DNA of 64,000 nt from CALGYY01 sp963678485 (GTDB lineage Bacteria; Bacteroidota; Bacteroidia; Bacteroidales; CAIWKO01): positions 2,976,001 to 3,040,000 of the forward strand of contig OY782882.1 in NCBI GenBank assembly GCA_963678485.1, in the 5' to 3' direction. Positions within the stretch are counted from its first letter, which is position 1. Every line of letters starts with the position of its first letter. The notes under the pieces are model-generated. The model saw nothing but the letters and a program-made list of their open reading frames with translations. It was not told where the DNA came from and searched no databases. Shown piece by piece: positions 8,556 through 16,358 of the stretch. Position numbers and translations under genes: made by a program.

Positions 8556-9980
8556 TTAGTATCTGTAGTGCTCAGCTTTATATGGGCCTTCGATAGGAAC
8601 ACCAATATAATCAGCCTGCTCTTTAGAAAGTTTGGTGAGTTTTACACCAATTTTTTCGAGATGTAAGCGTGCTACTTCTTCGTCAAGATATTTTGGCAAA
8701 CGATATACACCAACTTTGTAAGTGTCTTTATTCTTCCAAAGATCAAGCTGTGCAAGGGTTTGGTTGGTGAAGGAATTACTCATCACAAACGAAGGATGTC
8801 CGGTTGCACAACCGAGGTTTACGAGGCGGCCTTCGGCAAGCATAAAGATAGCGTGACCATCGGGGAATAAATATTTATCGACCTGTGGCTTAATGGTTAT
8901 CTTTTTAATTCCCTGAAGTTTTTCCAGCTTATCAACCTGAATCTCATTATCGAAATGTCCGATGTTGCAAACAATGGCCTGATCCAGCATTTTCGACATA
9001 TGCTCTGCTGTAATCACATCCTTGTTTCCAGTAGTAGTTACATAGATATTGCCTTCGTGAAGTGTGTCTTCAACGCGGGCAACTTCAAAGCCTTCCATAG
9101 CAGCTTGCAGTGCGCAAATAGGATCAATCTCGGTAACGATAACGCGTGCACCATATGATTTCATCGATTTAGCACAACCTTTACCAACATCGCCATAGCC
9201 TAATACAACCACCACTTTACCGGCAATCATCACATCCGTGGCGCGTTTGATACCATCAGCGAGAGATTCGCGGCAGCCATAAAGATTGTCAAATTTAGAT
9301 TTAGTTACACTGTCGTTCACGTTAATCGCAGGAACCAGCAATTCGCCTTTTTCCATCATTTGATATAAACGATGAACGCCAGTGGTGGTTTCTTCGGAAA
9401 CGCCTTTCCATTCGGCAACAACCTTAGTCCATTTTTGAGGTTCTTCTACTAATACCTTTTTCAAAAGGTTGAGGATAACTTCTTCCTCATGGCTGGAGGG
9501 TTTTACGTCAAGCACCTTGGCGTTCTTCTCTGCCTGAAATCCTTTGTGGATTAACAGCGTGGCATCACCACCATCGTCAACAATCATCTGAGGACCTTTG
9601 TTGCCGGGGAATGTAAGTGCCTGTAAAGTACACCACCAGTATTCTTCAAGACTTTCGCCTTTCCATGCAAATACAGGAACACCTGCCTGTGCAATTGCTG
9701 CCGCAGCATGATCCTGAGTAGAGAAAATATTGCAACTAGCCCAACGTACATCAGCACCAAGAGCAGTCAGGGTTTCAATCAATACTGCAGTTTGTATGGT
9801 CATATGCAGAGAGCCGGAAATACGCACACCCTTGAGTGGCTTTTCCTTGCCGAACTTTTCGCGGAGCGACATTAAACCCGGCATTTCTTTTTCGGCGATC
9901 TCAATTTCTTTTCTGCCCCAGTCGGCCAGCGACATGTCGGCAACTTTGTATTTCAATTCAGTGTCTGTCATTGTGGACAT
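8556..9980 (-). CDS. ahcY: Adenosylhomocysteinase
   Basis: A 474-residue cytoplasmic enzyme that hydrolyses S-adenosylhomocysteine to adenosine and homocysteine, clearing the product of methyltransferases and supplying homocysteine to methionine synthase (metH lies 13 kb away). The N-terminal substrate domain has ISGSLHMTIQTAVLIETL. The central NAD domain carries the Rossmann motif GYGDVGKGCA, and the end LGCATGHPSFVMSNSF is conserved. The C-terminus PIEGPYKAEHYRY is typical of the family. The frame is open a further 33 codons upstream, but MSTMTDTELKYKVADMSLADWG is the natural N-terminus, and the -7 box at 10007-10014 lies inside that extension. Single gene with its own terminator. Confidence 0.97.
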   Translation of the reverse strand: MSTMTDTELKYKVADMSLADWGRKEIEIAEKEMPGLMSLREKFGKEKPLKGVRISGSLHMTIQTAVLIETLTALGADVRWASCNIFSTQDHAAAAIAQAGVPVFAWKGESLEEYWWCTLQALTFPGNKGPQMIVDDGGDATLLIHKGFQAEKNAKVLDVKPSSHEEEVILNLLKKVLVEEPQKWTKVVAEWKGVSEETTTGVHRLYQMMEKGELLVPAINVNDSVTKSKFDNLYGCRESLADGIKRATDVMIAGKVVVVLGYGDVGKGCAKSMKSYGARVIVTEIDPICALQAAMEGFEVARVEDTLHEGNIYVTTTGNKDVITAEHMSKMLDQAIVCNIGHFDNEIQVDKLEKLQGIKKITIKPQVDKYLFPDGHAIFMLAEGRLVNLGCATGHPSFVMSNSFTNQTLAQLDLWKNKDTYKVGVYRLPKYLDEEVARLHLEKIGVKLTKLSKEQADYIGVPIEGPYKAEHYRY

Positions 9981-10006
9981 TTTATAAGGATTATTTTTTC
10001 GGACTG

Positions 10007-10014
10007 CAAAATTA
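10007..10014 (-). promoter_or_regulatory. -7 box of ahcY
   Basis: TAATTTTG on the minus strand matches TAnnTTTG, 26 bases upstream of the ATG at 9980. No convincing TTTG is seen 19-21 bases further upstream. Confidence 0.45.
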
Positions 10015-10086
10015 CAAAATCCTTGGGATATAGAGCGTCTATTGTTATGATTTTGTTTTTGATGCCTTTTGAGTAACAAAATTTAT

Positions 10087-10094
10087 TATTTTTG
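10087..10094 (+). promoter_or_regulatory. -7 box of tRNA-Sec
   Basis: TATTTTTG matches TAnnTTTG and ends 5 bases before the predicted tRNA 5' end. The likely -33 TTTG (10068-10071) is only 15 bases away, so the promoter is approximate. Confidence 0.4.
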
Positions 10095-10099
10095 TCAAC

Positions 10100-10191
10100 A
10101 GAGGGGACGGAACTGGTGTTCCAACCGGTCTTCAAAACCGGTAGCAGACGGATAAAACCGGCTGTGGCAGGTTCGATCCCTGCCCTCTCTG
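10100..10191 (+). tRNA. selC: tRNA-Sec (anticodon TCA)
   Basis: The anticodon arm ACCGGT-CTTCAAA-ACCGGT presents TCA, reading UGA. The D arm GGAAC-TGGT-GTTCC has a 4-base loop, as in bacterial tRNA-Sec. A long variable arm with stem CAGACGG / CCGGCTG (one mismatch) follows. The T arm is GCAGG-TTCGATC-CCTGC. The acceptor stem AGAGGGG pairs with CCTCTCT, leaving G as discriminator; one more C-G pair would extend it to 8 bp at the cost of a C discriminator. CCA is not encoded. The RNA is serylated by SerRS and converted to Sec-tRNA by SelA, whose gene follows directly. Confidence 0.95.
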
Positions 10192-10358
10192 CAAATTAGT
10201 GCCTGCCTAAAAAGTCCGTCTGCTGCGTTGTTCTGCATTTTTCTCCCGCCTGAGGCGAGACACTCATACTAACAACCATCCTGCATACGGAGCATTTACA
10301 GTAGTCACTGCGTTTGCAGACAGATTCCAAGTATATATATGTTCTATTTGTACAATAT
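10192..10358 (+). other. Leader between tRNA-Sec and selA
   Basis: 167 bases with a small CGCCT-GAGGCG hairpin near 10250-10260. No gene is seen. tRNA-Sec may be cotranscribed with selA or end here; no T-rich terminator is visible. Confidence 0.4.
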
Positions 10359-11777
10359 ATGAATCAATTTCCGGAGGCTTTTCAAGGCCTTCCCGCCGTT
10401 GGCAAACTTCTCAATACCGCAGAAGTAAAAGCCCTTATTGGGGCAAATGGGAAAGAACTGGTCGTATTTTCCATTCGAAGAATCCTGGATCAATATCGTT
10501 CTGCACTTAGCCATGGTGAAGCACCACCGGATATTTCAACATTACTGTCGGATTTGGCAGCGTACATTGAACATACCGGCGGACGAAGCCTGAAAAAGGT
10601 TATCAATGCGACCGGGATTGTTATTCATACCAATCTTGGACGTGCTCCAATGAGCGAACAAATGCTTAGGTCGGGATTTGAAGTATTGAATGGATACAAT
10701 AATCTGGAGTTTGATCTGCATACCGGACAGCGCGGCGATCGCAATGTACATGCAGCTGAACTGTTGAAGTTTCTTACCGGAGCCGAAGACGTTGTGGTAG
10801 TAAATAATAATGCCGCCGCCGTTATGTTGGTTTTGCGCGCTTTCGCAAAAGGCCGTGAAGTCCCTGTATCCAGAGGTGAACTTATTGAAATCGGCGGATC
10901 ATTTCGTATCCCCGAAATTATGGCCGCCTCTGATTGCAAAATGATTGAAGTGGGCACTACCAACAAGACACGTTTAAGTGACTACAGCAATGCCATCACA
11001 AAAAAAACAGGAATCCTCTTCAAAGCACATAAATCAAATTATGTCATTAAAGGCTTTGCAGAAGAAGTGAGCTTGAATGAGCTTGCTGAACTTGGTAAAC
11101 AGGCTGGCGTCCCCGTACTCTATGATCTGGGTTCAGGTTTACTGAAGAAACAAGCGAATCCTTTGTTTGCCGATGAACCGGATGTCAGGCAGGCATTGGA
11201 AAGCGGAGTGGATCTGGTGTGTTTCAGCGGAGATAAATTACTGGGCGGCCCGCAAGCCGGAATTATCGCGGGAAAGAAAGAACTCATCGCAAAAATTAAA
11301 AAGAATCCGATGATGCGTGCGTTGCGTGTTGGGAAACTTACGCTCGCAATGCTGGAATCGGCCTGCATTTCATATCTAAACGAAAAAGACCTTACAAGCG
11401 ATAATCAATTATTTGCGATTATGAATCGTTCCCGGACTGACCTTACAAGAGTTGCGGAGATATTGATACAATCACTCGCAAAGGAGTGTATTGCTGCTGA
11501 AATTTCCGATTCTGTTGGTCAGTGTGGGGGAGGAACCCTTCCTGATGCCGAAATACCAAGCATAGCGGTTAAGTTAATCGACAACCGTCCTAATAAACTT
11601 CGGTCGCAATATGCAGAGCGCATGATGTCCGGTCTGTTGCATCATACACATCCTGTTCTTGCTGTACTTAAGCAAGGATACCTTTACTTTGATCTGCTAT
11701 GTGTGGCAGAGCAAGAACTGGAACTAATGACACACACAATTTGCGAAGTCCATCAAGCGTGTAAATTGGAAAAATGA
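10359..11777 (+). CDS. selA: L-seryl-tRNA(Sec) selenium transferase
   Basis: A 472-residue PLP enzyme that converts Ser-tRNA(Sec) to Sec-tRNA(Sec) with selenophosphate. The N-terminus MNQFPEAFQGLPAVGKLLNT is the SelA N-terminal domain. INATGIVIHTNLGRAPMS and LEFDLHTGQRG are conserved. The PLP lysine lies in FSGDKLLGGPQAGIIAGKK at about 281-299. Length is close to that of E. coli SelA (463). The frame extends to a TTG at 10314, but the ATG at 10359 fits the family start. Its stop overlaps selB (ATGA), so the two are coupled. It is the second gene of a run from tRNA-Sec to the DUF3343 protein. Selenophosphate would come from SelD, which is not in this window. Confidence 0.97.
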   Translation: MNQFPEAFQGLPAVGKLLNTAEVKALIGANGKELVVFSIRRILDQYRSALSHGEAPPDISTLLSDLAAYIEHTGGRSLKKVINATGIVIHTNLGRAPMSEQMLRSGFEVLNGYNNLEFDLHTGQRGDRNVHAAELLKFLTGAEDVVVVNNNAAAVMLVLRAFAKGREVPVSRGELIEIGGSFRIPEIMAASDCKMIEVGTTNKTRLSDYSNAITKKTGILFKAHKSNYVIKGFAEEVSLNELAELGKQAGVPVLYDLGSGLLKKQANPLFADEPDVRQALESGVDLVCFSGDKLLGGPQAGIIAGKKELIAKIKKNPMMRALRVGKLTLAMLESACISYLNEKDLTSDNQLFAIMNRSRTDLTRVAEILIQSLAKECIAAEISDSVGQCGGGTLPDAEIPSIAVKLIDNRPNKLRSQYAERMMSGLLHHTHPVLAVLKQGYLYFDLLCVAEQELELMTHTICEVHQACKLEK

Positions 11778-13738
11778 AACATATCATTCTGGGAACGGCT
11801 GGTCATGTTGACCATGGGAAAACCGCATTGGTAAAGGCATTAACGGGTTATGACTGCGATACACATAAAGAAGAAAAAAAACGCGGAATAACAATTAACC
11901 TCGGATTTACTTACCTCAATCTTGCAAATGGCGAATCTGTAGGGATTATCGATGTCCCGGGACATAAGGATTTTATCAACACCATGGTGGGCGGAGCCTG
12001 CGGCATCGATTGCGTGATGCTCGTCATTGCAGCAGATAGCGGAATAATGCCTCAAACCATCGAGCATATGCAAATCATCAATGCACTTGGAATTAACAAA
12101 GGCATTGTCGCACTAACAAAAGCAGATCTTGTCGATGAAGAACTAATTGAACTGGCCAGCATGGAAATTCAGGAATTCCTGAGTAAAACGCGATTGCAGC
12201 ATGCCCCAGTGATTCCTGTTTCTGCACTGACCGGCGCCGGTCTTGAGCAACTTAAGCAAAGCATACAGGACATGGTTTCTGAGGTCGAAGAAAAAGAAGA
12301 ACGGGGTCAGTTTAGAATGTACATCGATCGAATCTTTAGTGTTAAAGGCTTTGGTAGTGTTGTTACAGGTTCGGTATTGGGTGGCAGTCTGAATATGAAT
12401 CAGGAAGTATTTCTCCAGCCCGGGCAACACGAAGTGCTGCGAGTACGCTCCATCGAAAGGCACGGTCATAGTGTCGATCGCGTTGTTGGTGGCGATCGTG
12501 CTGCCGTCAACTTGATGGGACTCGAATTATCCGATTTTAAGCGGGGAATGTTGATCAGCGACAAGATACTTCCTGAAACCATTATGATTGACGCTGCTGT
12601 CAGGCTTTTTGATGCACAACAAAAACTGCCCCTGTGGTCGCACCTCAACTTCCATGCAGGTACCTTCGAGTGCCCTGCCCGCATGCATGCGCTGAGTAAG
12701 GATAGCATACAGGCCAATGAACAGGTAATTGTTCAATTGCATCTTAGCAAAGCCGCTGTACTATTGAATCAGGATAAATTTATTCTAAGAAATTCTTCTG
12801 GCGATAAAACCCTGGGTGGAGGATTTGTAATGGATGTTTCTCCCTTGCATCATAAGAAGCGCACTGCTGTTCTGATTCAAAATTTGCAGGAACTAGCACA
12901 TACTATCGAACAAGGAAACAGTCTATGTGATTTGGTAAAAGCCGAGCTTAAAAAAGAATTACGCCCTTTCCTTTCTACTGAGATCGCCGAGCGTCTTCAT
13001 ATGAAAGCTGATGAACTCCTCAAGGAAATGCAATGCCATCCTGATAAAGTGAGTGTATTATCTTCCGATGAATATGTTTTTTTTATTGATAAAGGCTTTT
13101 TGAAAAATTATCAGGACACAGTAGTGACCATCTTAAAGGATTATCACAAACAGTTTCCTGTGTTCTCCGATGGCCTTGACACCCAAGAGCTGGCGGGAAA
13201 GATTAACCTCAGCAAGACAAAGCAGGAGAAGGCTTTTGTACTCATGCTCTTGAATGCCATGATGCAGGAAGCAATGATTGAGCGTAAAGGCCAAAGTTGG
13301 ATTATTAAAGGGTATAAGGAAAATATTGATTTACAAACGGCAGCTCAGCTTCAGTGGTTAGAGCAACTTATTCTGGAATATGATGTACAAAAGCCTGTGA
13401 TGAATGAGATTGAAGAAAAAGCTTTTGCACGCAAAATTTCGAAGCATGATCTCAAAATGTATATGACCTACCTTGTGAAAAAGGCCAAAATTCAATATTT
13501 CCAAGGAGATTTTATGCATGTAAGTATAGTGAATAAGTACCGTCCTGTATTGTTATCCTTGCTAGCCGATAAAGCAGAAGGAATAGAAGTGAATACCTTT
13601 AAGGATGCCATCAATGCATCTAAGCGCTTGTGTGCAATGCTTGTTGGTGCCTATGAATCAGAAAAGATTGTAACCACCACCGGTAGTGGGATTGAGATGA
13701 AAATATTTATCACTCAGACTGGGAGGAAGCTGCTATGA
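11774..13738 (+). CDS. selB: Selenocysteine-specific elongation factor
   Basis: A 654-residue GTPase that carries Sec-tRNA(Sec) to UGA codons marked by a SECIS hairpin. G1 is GHVDHGKT at residues 10-17, switch II is DVPGHKDF at about 59-66, and G4 is TKAD near 115-118. Beta-barrel domains II and III follow to about residue 350. The C-terminal ~290 residues are the winged-helix repeats that bind the mRNA SECIS, ending in a well-charged region with VKKAKIQYFQGDFMHV and RLCAMLVGAYESEKIV. Length matches bacterial SelB (about 610-650). It overlaps selA and the next gene by 4 bases each, indicating one polycistronic unit. Confidence 0.97.
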   Translation: MKHIILGTAGHVDHGKTALVKALTGYDCDTHKEEKKRGITINLGFTYLNLANGESVGIIDVPGHKDFINTMVGGACGIDCVMLVIAADSGIMPQTIEHMQIINALGINKGIVALTKADLVDEELIELASMEIQEFLSKTRLQHAPVIPVSALTGAGLEQLKQSIQDMVSEVEEKEERGQFRMYIDRIFSVKGFGSVVTGSVLGGSLNMNQEVFLQPGQHEVLRVRSIERHGHSVDRVVGGDRAAVNLMGLELSDFKRGMLISDKILPETIMIDAAVRLFDAQQKLPLWSHLNFHAGTFECPARMHALSKDSIQANEQVIVQLHLSKAAVLLNQDKFILRNSSGDKTLGGGFVMDVSPLHHKKRTAVLIQNLQELAHTIEQGNSLCDLVKAELKKELRPFLSTEIAERLHMKADELLKEMQCHPDKVSVLSSDEYVFFIDKGFLKNYQDTVVTILKDYHKQFPVFSDGLDTQELAGKINLSKTKQEKAFVLMLLNAMMQEAMIERKGQSWIIKGYKENIDLQTAAQLQWLEQLILEYDVQKPVMNEIEEKAFARKISKHDLKMYMTYLVKKAKIQYFQGDFMHVSIVNKYRPVLLSLLADKAEGIEVNTFKDAINASKRLCAMLVGAYESEKIVTTTGSGIEMKIFITQTGRKLL

Positions 13739-14883
13739 GGCAGATTTACCTTGATAATGCAGCCACTTCATTTCCCAAGCCAGCAGTTGTGCTCGAGGCA
13801 ATGACTGACTATCTGCAACACTATGGCGGTAGTCCGGGACGTTCGGCACATGCATTTTCAATTAAAGCAGCGCGCGAACTCTTCAATACCCGTGAGATGC
13901 TCGCTTCATTTTTTAATGCTCCTTCTTCTGATCGTGTGATCTTTTCACTGAATGCCACTCATGCCCTGAACATGGCTATTCACGGGATAGTGAGAAAGGG
14001 AGGGCATGTCATCATTAGTGGAATGGAACACAATTCGGTTGTGCGTCCCTTACGCTTTCTTGAGCAAACAGGATACATCAGCCTCAGCGTGCTGTCATGC
14101 AATATTGAAGGAGCTTTTGATTTTATTGAGCTAGAGAGGGCCTTCAAAGCAAATACGCAGCTGGTGATTACACAGCATGCCTCGAATGTCAGCGGGACAG
14201 TCTTTCCTATCCGCGAAATCGGAAAGCGATGTCGCCAACATAAGGTTCCTTATATGGTGGATGCAGCGCAATCGGCCGGTTCGTTGAAGGTGGACATGAA
14301 GAATGATTGCATCGATTTATTAGCCTTCACCGGACATAAACATCTGATGGGGCCAACAGGGACAGGTGGTTTGCTGATTAATTCTACAATTGATATTGAG
14401 CCTTTTGTTAGAGGTGGTAGCGGCAGTTCTTCAGAATTGGAAGAGCATCCATTATTCTATCCCGATCGTATGGAAGCGGGAACACCTAATATTATGGGCA
14501 TAATCGGATTGCAGGCCGCGCTTCGCTTTATTCAGGAACATGACATGGTTAAGATGCATGCCGGACAAATGAAATTATCCGCGGCATTACGCGAAGCCAT
14601 TGGAAGCCATGACCGCATTCATGTGATTCACCAAAGCTCCGACACGATTGGATTGCCAATCGTTTCATTTACTATAGAAGGAATGCAGTCAAGTGAAATT
14701 GCGCTACTTCTCGATCGTGAATTTGGTATTATGACTCGTGCTGGTCTGCATTGTGCACCACTTGCCCATAAGTCTCTGGGTTCCTTTCCAGGAGGGACAC
14801 TCAGGATGAGCCTGGGATATTATACAACAGCAAAAGAAATTGAATTATCCATTAAGGCCATTCAACATATTGTAACATCATAA
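13735..14883 (+). CDS. Class V aminotransferase: cysteine desulfurase/selenocysteine lyase-like
   Basis: A 382-residue PLP enzyme beginning MRQIYLDNAATSFPKP. The PLP lysine lies in AFTGHKHLMGPTGTGG at about 201-216, and the active-site Cys in TRAGLHCAPLAHKSLG at about 336-351. The form is that of the SufS-like 'cysteine desulfurase family' found in selenium gene clusters. It mobilises sulfur from cysteine or selenium from selenocysteine as a persulfide/perselenide on the catalytic Cys. Placement directly after selB (ATGA overlap), and before YedF-like and DUF3343 genes, points to selenium delivery to SelD rather than Fe-S assembly. Substrate preference is inferred from context only. Confidence 0.88.
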   Translation: MRQIYLDNAATSFPKPAVVLEAMTDYLQHYGGSPGRSAHAFSIKAARELFNTREMLASFFNAPSSDRVIFSLNATHALNMAIHGIVRKGGHVIISGMEHNSVVRPLRFLEQTGYISLSVLSCNIEGAFDFIELERAFKANTQLVITQHASNVSGTVFPIREIGKRCRQHKVPYMVDAAQSAGSLKVDMKNDCIDLLAFTGHKHLMGPTGTGGLLINSTIDIEPFVRGGSGSSSELEEHPLFYPDRMEAGTPNIMGIIGLQAALRFIQEHDMVKMHAGQMKLSAALREAIGSHDRIHVIHQSSDTIGLPIVSFTIEGMQSSEIALLLDREFGIMTRAGLHCAPLAHKSLGSFPGGTLRMSLGYYTTAKEIELSIKAIQHIVTS

Positions 14884-14893
14884 ATTCAAAAAT

Positions 14894-15262
14894 ATGAGTG
14901 AGAATCATTTAAAAAACCCAATGGCAGACAAGTATGTAGTCGCTTTTCAGCGCGACCATTTAGGAGATGGACCGGAAGATCTGGGAAAGATTTTAATAAA
15001 GGCATTCATCAATACATTGCCGGAAACGCCCAATGCGCCAACTGCTCTCATTTTTCAGAATGCCGGGGTATTATTGGCCTGTGAAGGAACGCCTGTGTTT
15101 GAATCTTTAAAGAAGCTGGAAGACCGTGGCATTCAGATTCTAAGTTGTGGGACCTGCCTCGATTACTATCAAAAGAAAGAAGCCTTGGTGGTAGGTCGTG
15201 TTTCGAATATGTACGAAATTGTTGAAATGCTCAGCAAAGCAGGACATGTGCTTTATCCCTAA
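14894..15262 (+). CDS. yedF: YedF-like DsrE-fold selenium metabolism protein, TusA domain absent
   Basis: A 122-residue cytoplasmic protein. It matches the C-terminal DsrE-like part of selenium-metabolism YedF proteins: DLGKILIKAFINTL, LIFQNAGVLLACEG and the cysteine motif ILSCGTCLDYY at about 82-92, followed by VVGRVSNMYEIVEML. The family usually has an N-terminal TusA/SirA domain of about 70 residues; here the protein starts directly with the DsrE part. An alternative start at 14921 (MADKYVV) would shorten it by nine residues. It follows the desulfurase by 10 bases and precedes DUF3343. It probably handles sulfane or selane groups between the desulfurase and SelD, a role inferred from its association with sel genes. 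Confidence 0.8.
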   Translation: MSENHLKNPMADKYVVAFQRDHLGDGPEDLGKILIKAFINTLPETPNAPTALIFQNAGVLLACEGTPVFESLKKLEDRGIQILSCGTCLDYYQKKEALVVGRVSNMYEIVEMLSKAGHVLYP

Positions 15263-15270
15263 AAGTGCCG

Positions 15271-15492
15271 ATGACATACAAATATTTTTTATTTGAATCC
15301 ACACATCAGGTCATGAAAGCCGATAAGCTGTTAACTGCTGCGGCTTGTGTGTTTGATATTATCCCAACGCCCAAACAATTCTCCTCCGATTGTGGCCTTG
15401 CTGTAAGGATTGATAAGGATGCATCCTCTTTTGATACGATAAAGGAATTGCTGCAGTCCGAAGGGATGATATTTAGAGTTGAGGAAGGATAA
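15271..15492 (+). CDS. DUF3343 putative Se/S carrier-like protein
   Basis: A 73-residue protein, MTYKYFLFESTHQVMKADKLL..., ending FRVEEG. The pattern of F-x-S-T-H-x-A/V-x-x-A-D near the start, I-P-x-P at about 31-34 and a SSDCGLAVRI segment with one Cys is that of DUF3343, annotated as a putative Se/S carrier and usually found next to yedF and csd genes. An in-frame GTG at 15265 could serve as start, but the ATG at 15271 is more likely. Last gene of the selenium island. Its single Cys is the probable carrier residue; the function is inferred from context. Confidence 0.85.
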   Translation: MTYKYFLFESTHQVMKADKLLTAAACVFDIIPTPKQFSSDCGLAVRIDKDASSFDTIKELLQSEGMIFRVEEG

Positions 15493-15804
15493 TCTTTTTT
15501 TTTATGTTATAGTATGAAGATGATATCATATTGAAATTAATTCATTTTGAAAAAATGAGCTTATGTTACAAATGAAATCATAATGGCAATTGTATTATAT
15601 ATATAAATAGATAATTGTTGAATATCTTTATTGCTAACGATTTCACCCATTCTTCATATATTTTTTATTATCTCATTTGGGATCAAGCCGGATTATTGAG
15701 GAGCAACAAATAGTTATTGGTGTTTTTTTAGCACAACTAAAAAACCAATACTGAATTGTCACAATTAATAAGAGCACAATTTAATTTGTGGTTTATATTC
15801 TTTA

Positions 15805-16120
15805 AATTCCACCTTTTGCATGAACAAAAGGTGGAGCCAAAATTCTAGTCAAAGCAAAATGCTATCCCCCCGCTCTCGCCAATGGTCGCAAATCACGCAA
15901 GGTAGTGCCGAAAACGCCAATTAACGGCAGTTCTTGAATGTAATGATAAACCTCATTTCGCTCATTGAATTTTCTATTTGTCGTTTTCGACAGAGCCGAC
16001 AGCGAAAAAGCCGCTGTCTGGCCCCTTGCGGATTTGCGTGCCGTTGGCGATTCACAGCCCACCCACGCCCGCTTGCTTTGACAGGCCCGCGCACACGCTT
16101 TGAATATTAGCATCGCATAA
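15805..16120. repeat. GC-rich interspersed repeat element with terminal hairpin
   Basis: It begins with a 10-bp inverted repeat, CCACCTTTTG / CAAAAGGTGG (15809-15834, loop CATGAA). About 280 GC-rich bases follow that contrast sharply with the AT-rich flanks. An 83-codon minus-strand frame (15862-16113) reads SKRAWVGCESPTARKSARGQ, which resembles spurious translations of dispersed Bacteroidota repeats. Composition and the terminal hairpin suggest a non-autonomous repetitive element rather than a gene; its copy number needs the genome. Confidence 0.55.
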
Positions 16121-16254
16121 TTTCAATACTGTAAAAGTACCCTCAAGTACGAATGCTATTGGTCTGTTAAACTATTAAAACACGGATGCTCTAAAAGATT
16201 GATAAGTTTAATCAATATTGATGGCCAATGTTACAAACAATAGCTGCAATAAGA

Positions 16255-16300
16255 ACTCATTCGCGTTCATTCGTGGTATTCGTAGTTGAAGAAAGGTTTT
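16255..16300 (+). repeat. Solitary ATTCG-type repeat copy
   Basis: CTCATTCGCGTTCATTCGTG followed by GTATTCGTAGTTGAAGAAAGG resembles the array core CATTCGTGCAGATTCGTG followed by TTATTCGTAGTAAAAAAAGG. It appears to be an isolated relative of the 7040-8415 array. Confidence 0.5.
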
Positions 16301-16358
16301 AAAACCTGTTGTTTTCTATGAATAGTATTCCAACTCCTCAACTTTTCCGCTTGATCCC

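Larger units (their letters stand above)
15493..16358. other. Intergenic region with GC-rich repeat and ATTCG-type repeat
   Basis: About 870 bases without a convincing gene. 15493-15800 is very AT-rich, with no feature seen beyond poly-T and ATAT runs. 15809-16115 is much richer in GC and is listed as a separate repeat. 16255-16300 resembles the core of the tandem array at 7040-8415. I see no promoter for a plus-strand gene. Confidence 0.6.

Noticed and set aside
14884..15270. A second selenoprotein (TGA readthrough) within the yedF/DUF3343 pair
   Set aside because: Both frames end at TAA, and the frames have no Cys-context TGA.
15862..16113. 83-codon minus-strand ORF
   Set aside because: It lies within a GC-rich repeat element and shows no protein family features; its composition looks like translated repeat.
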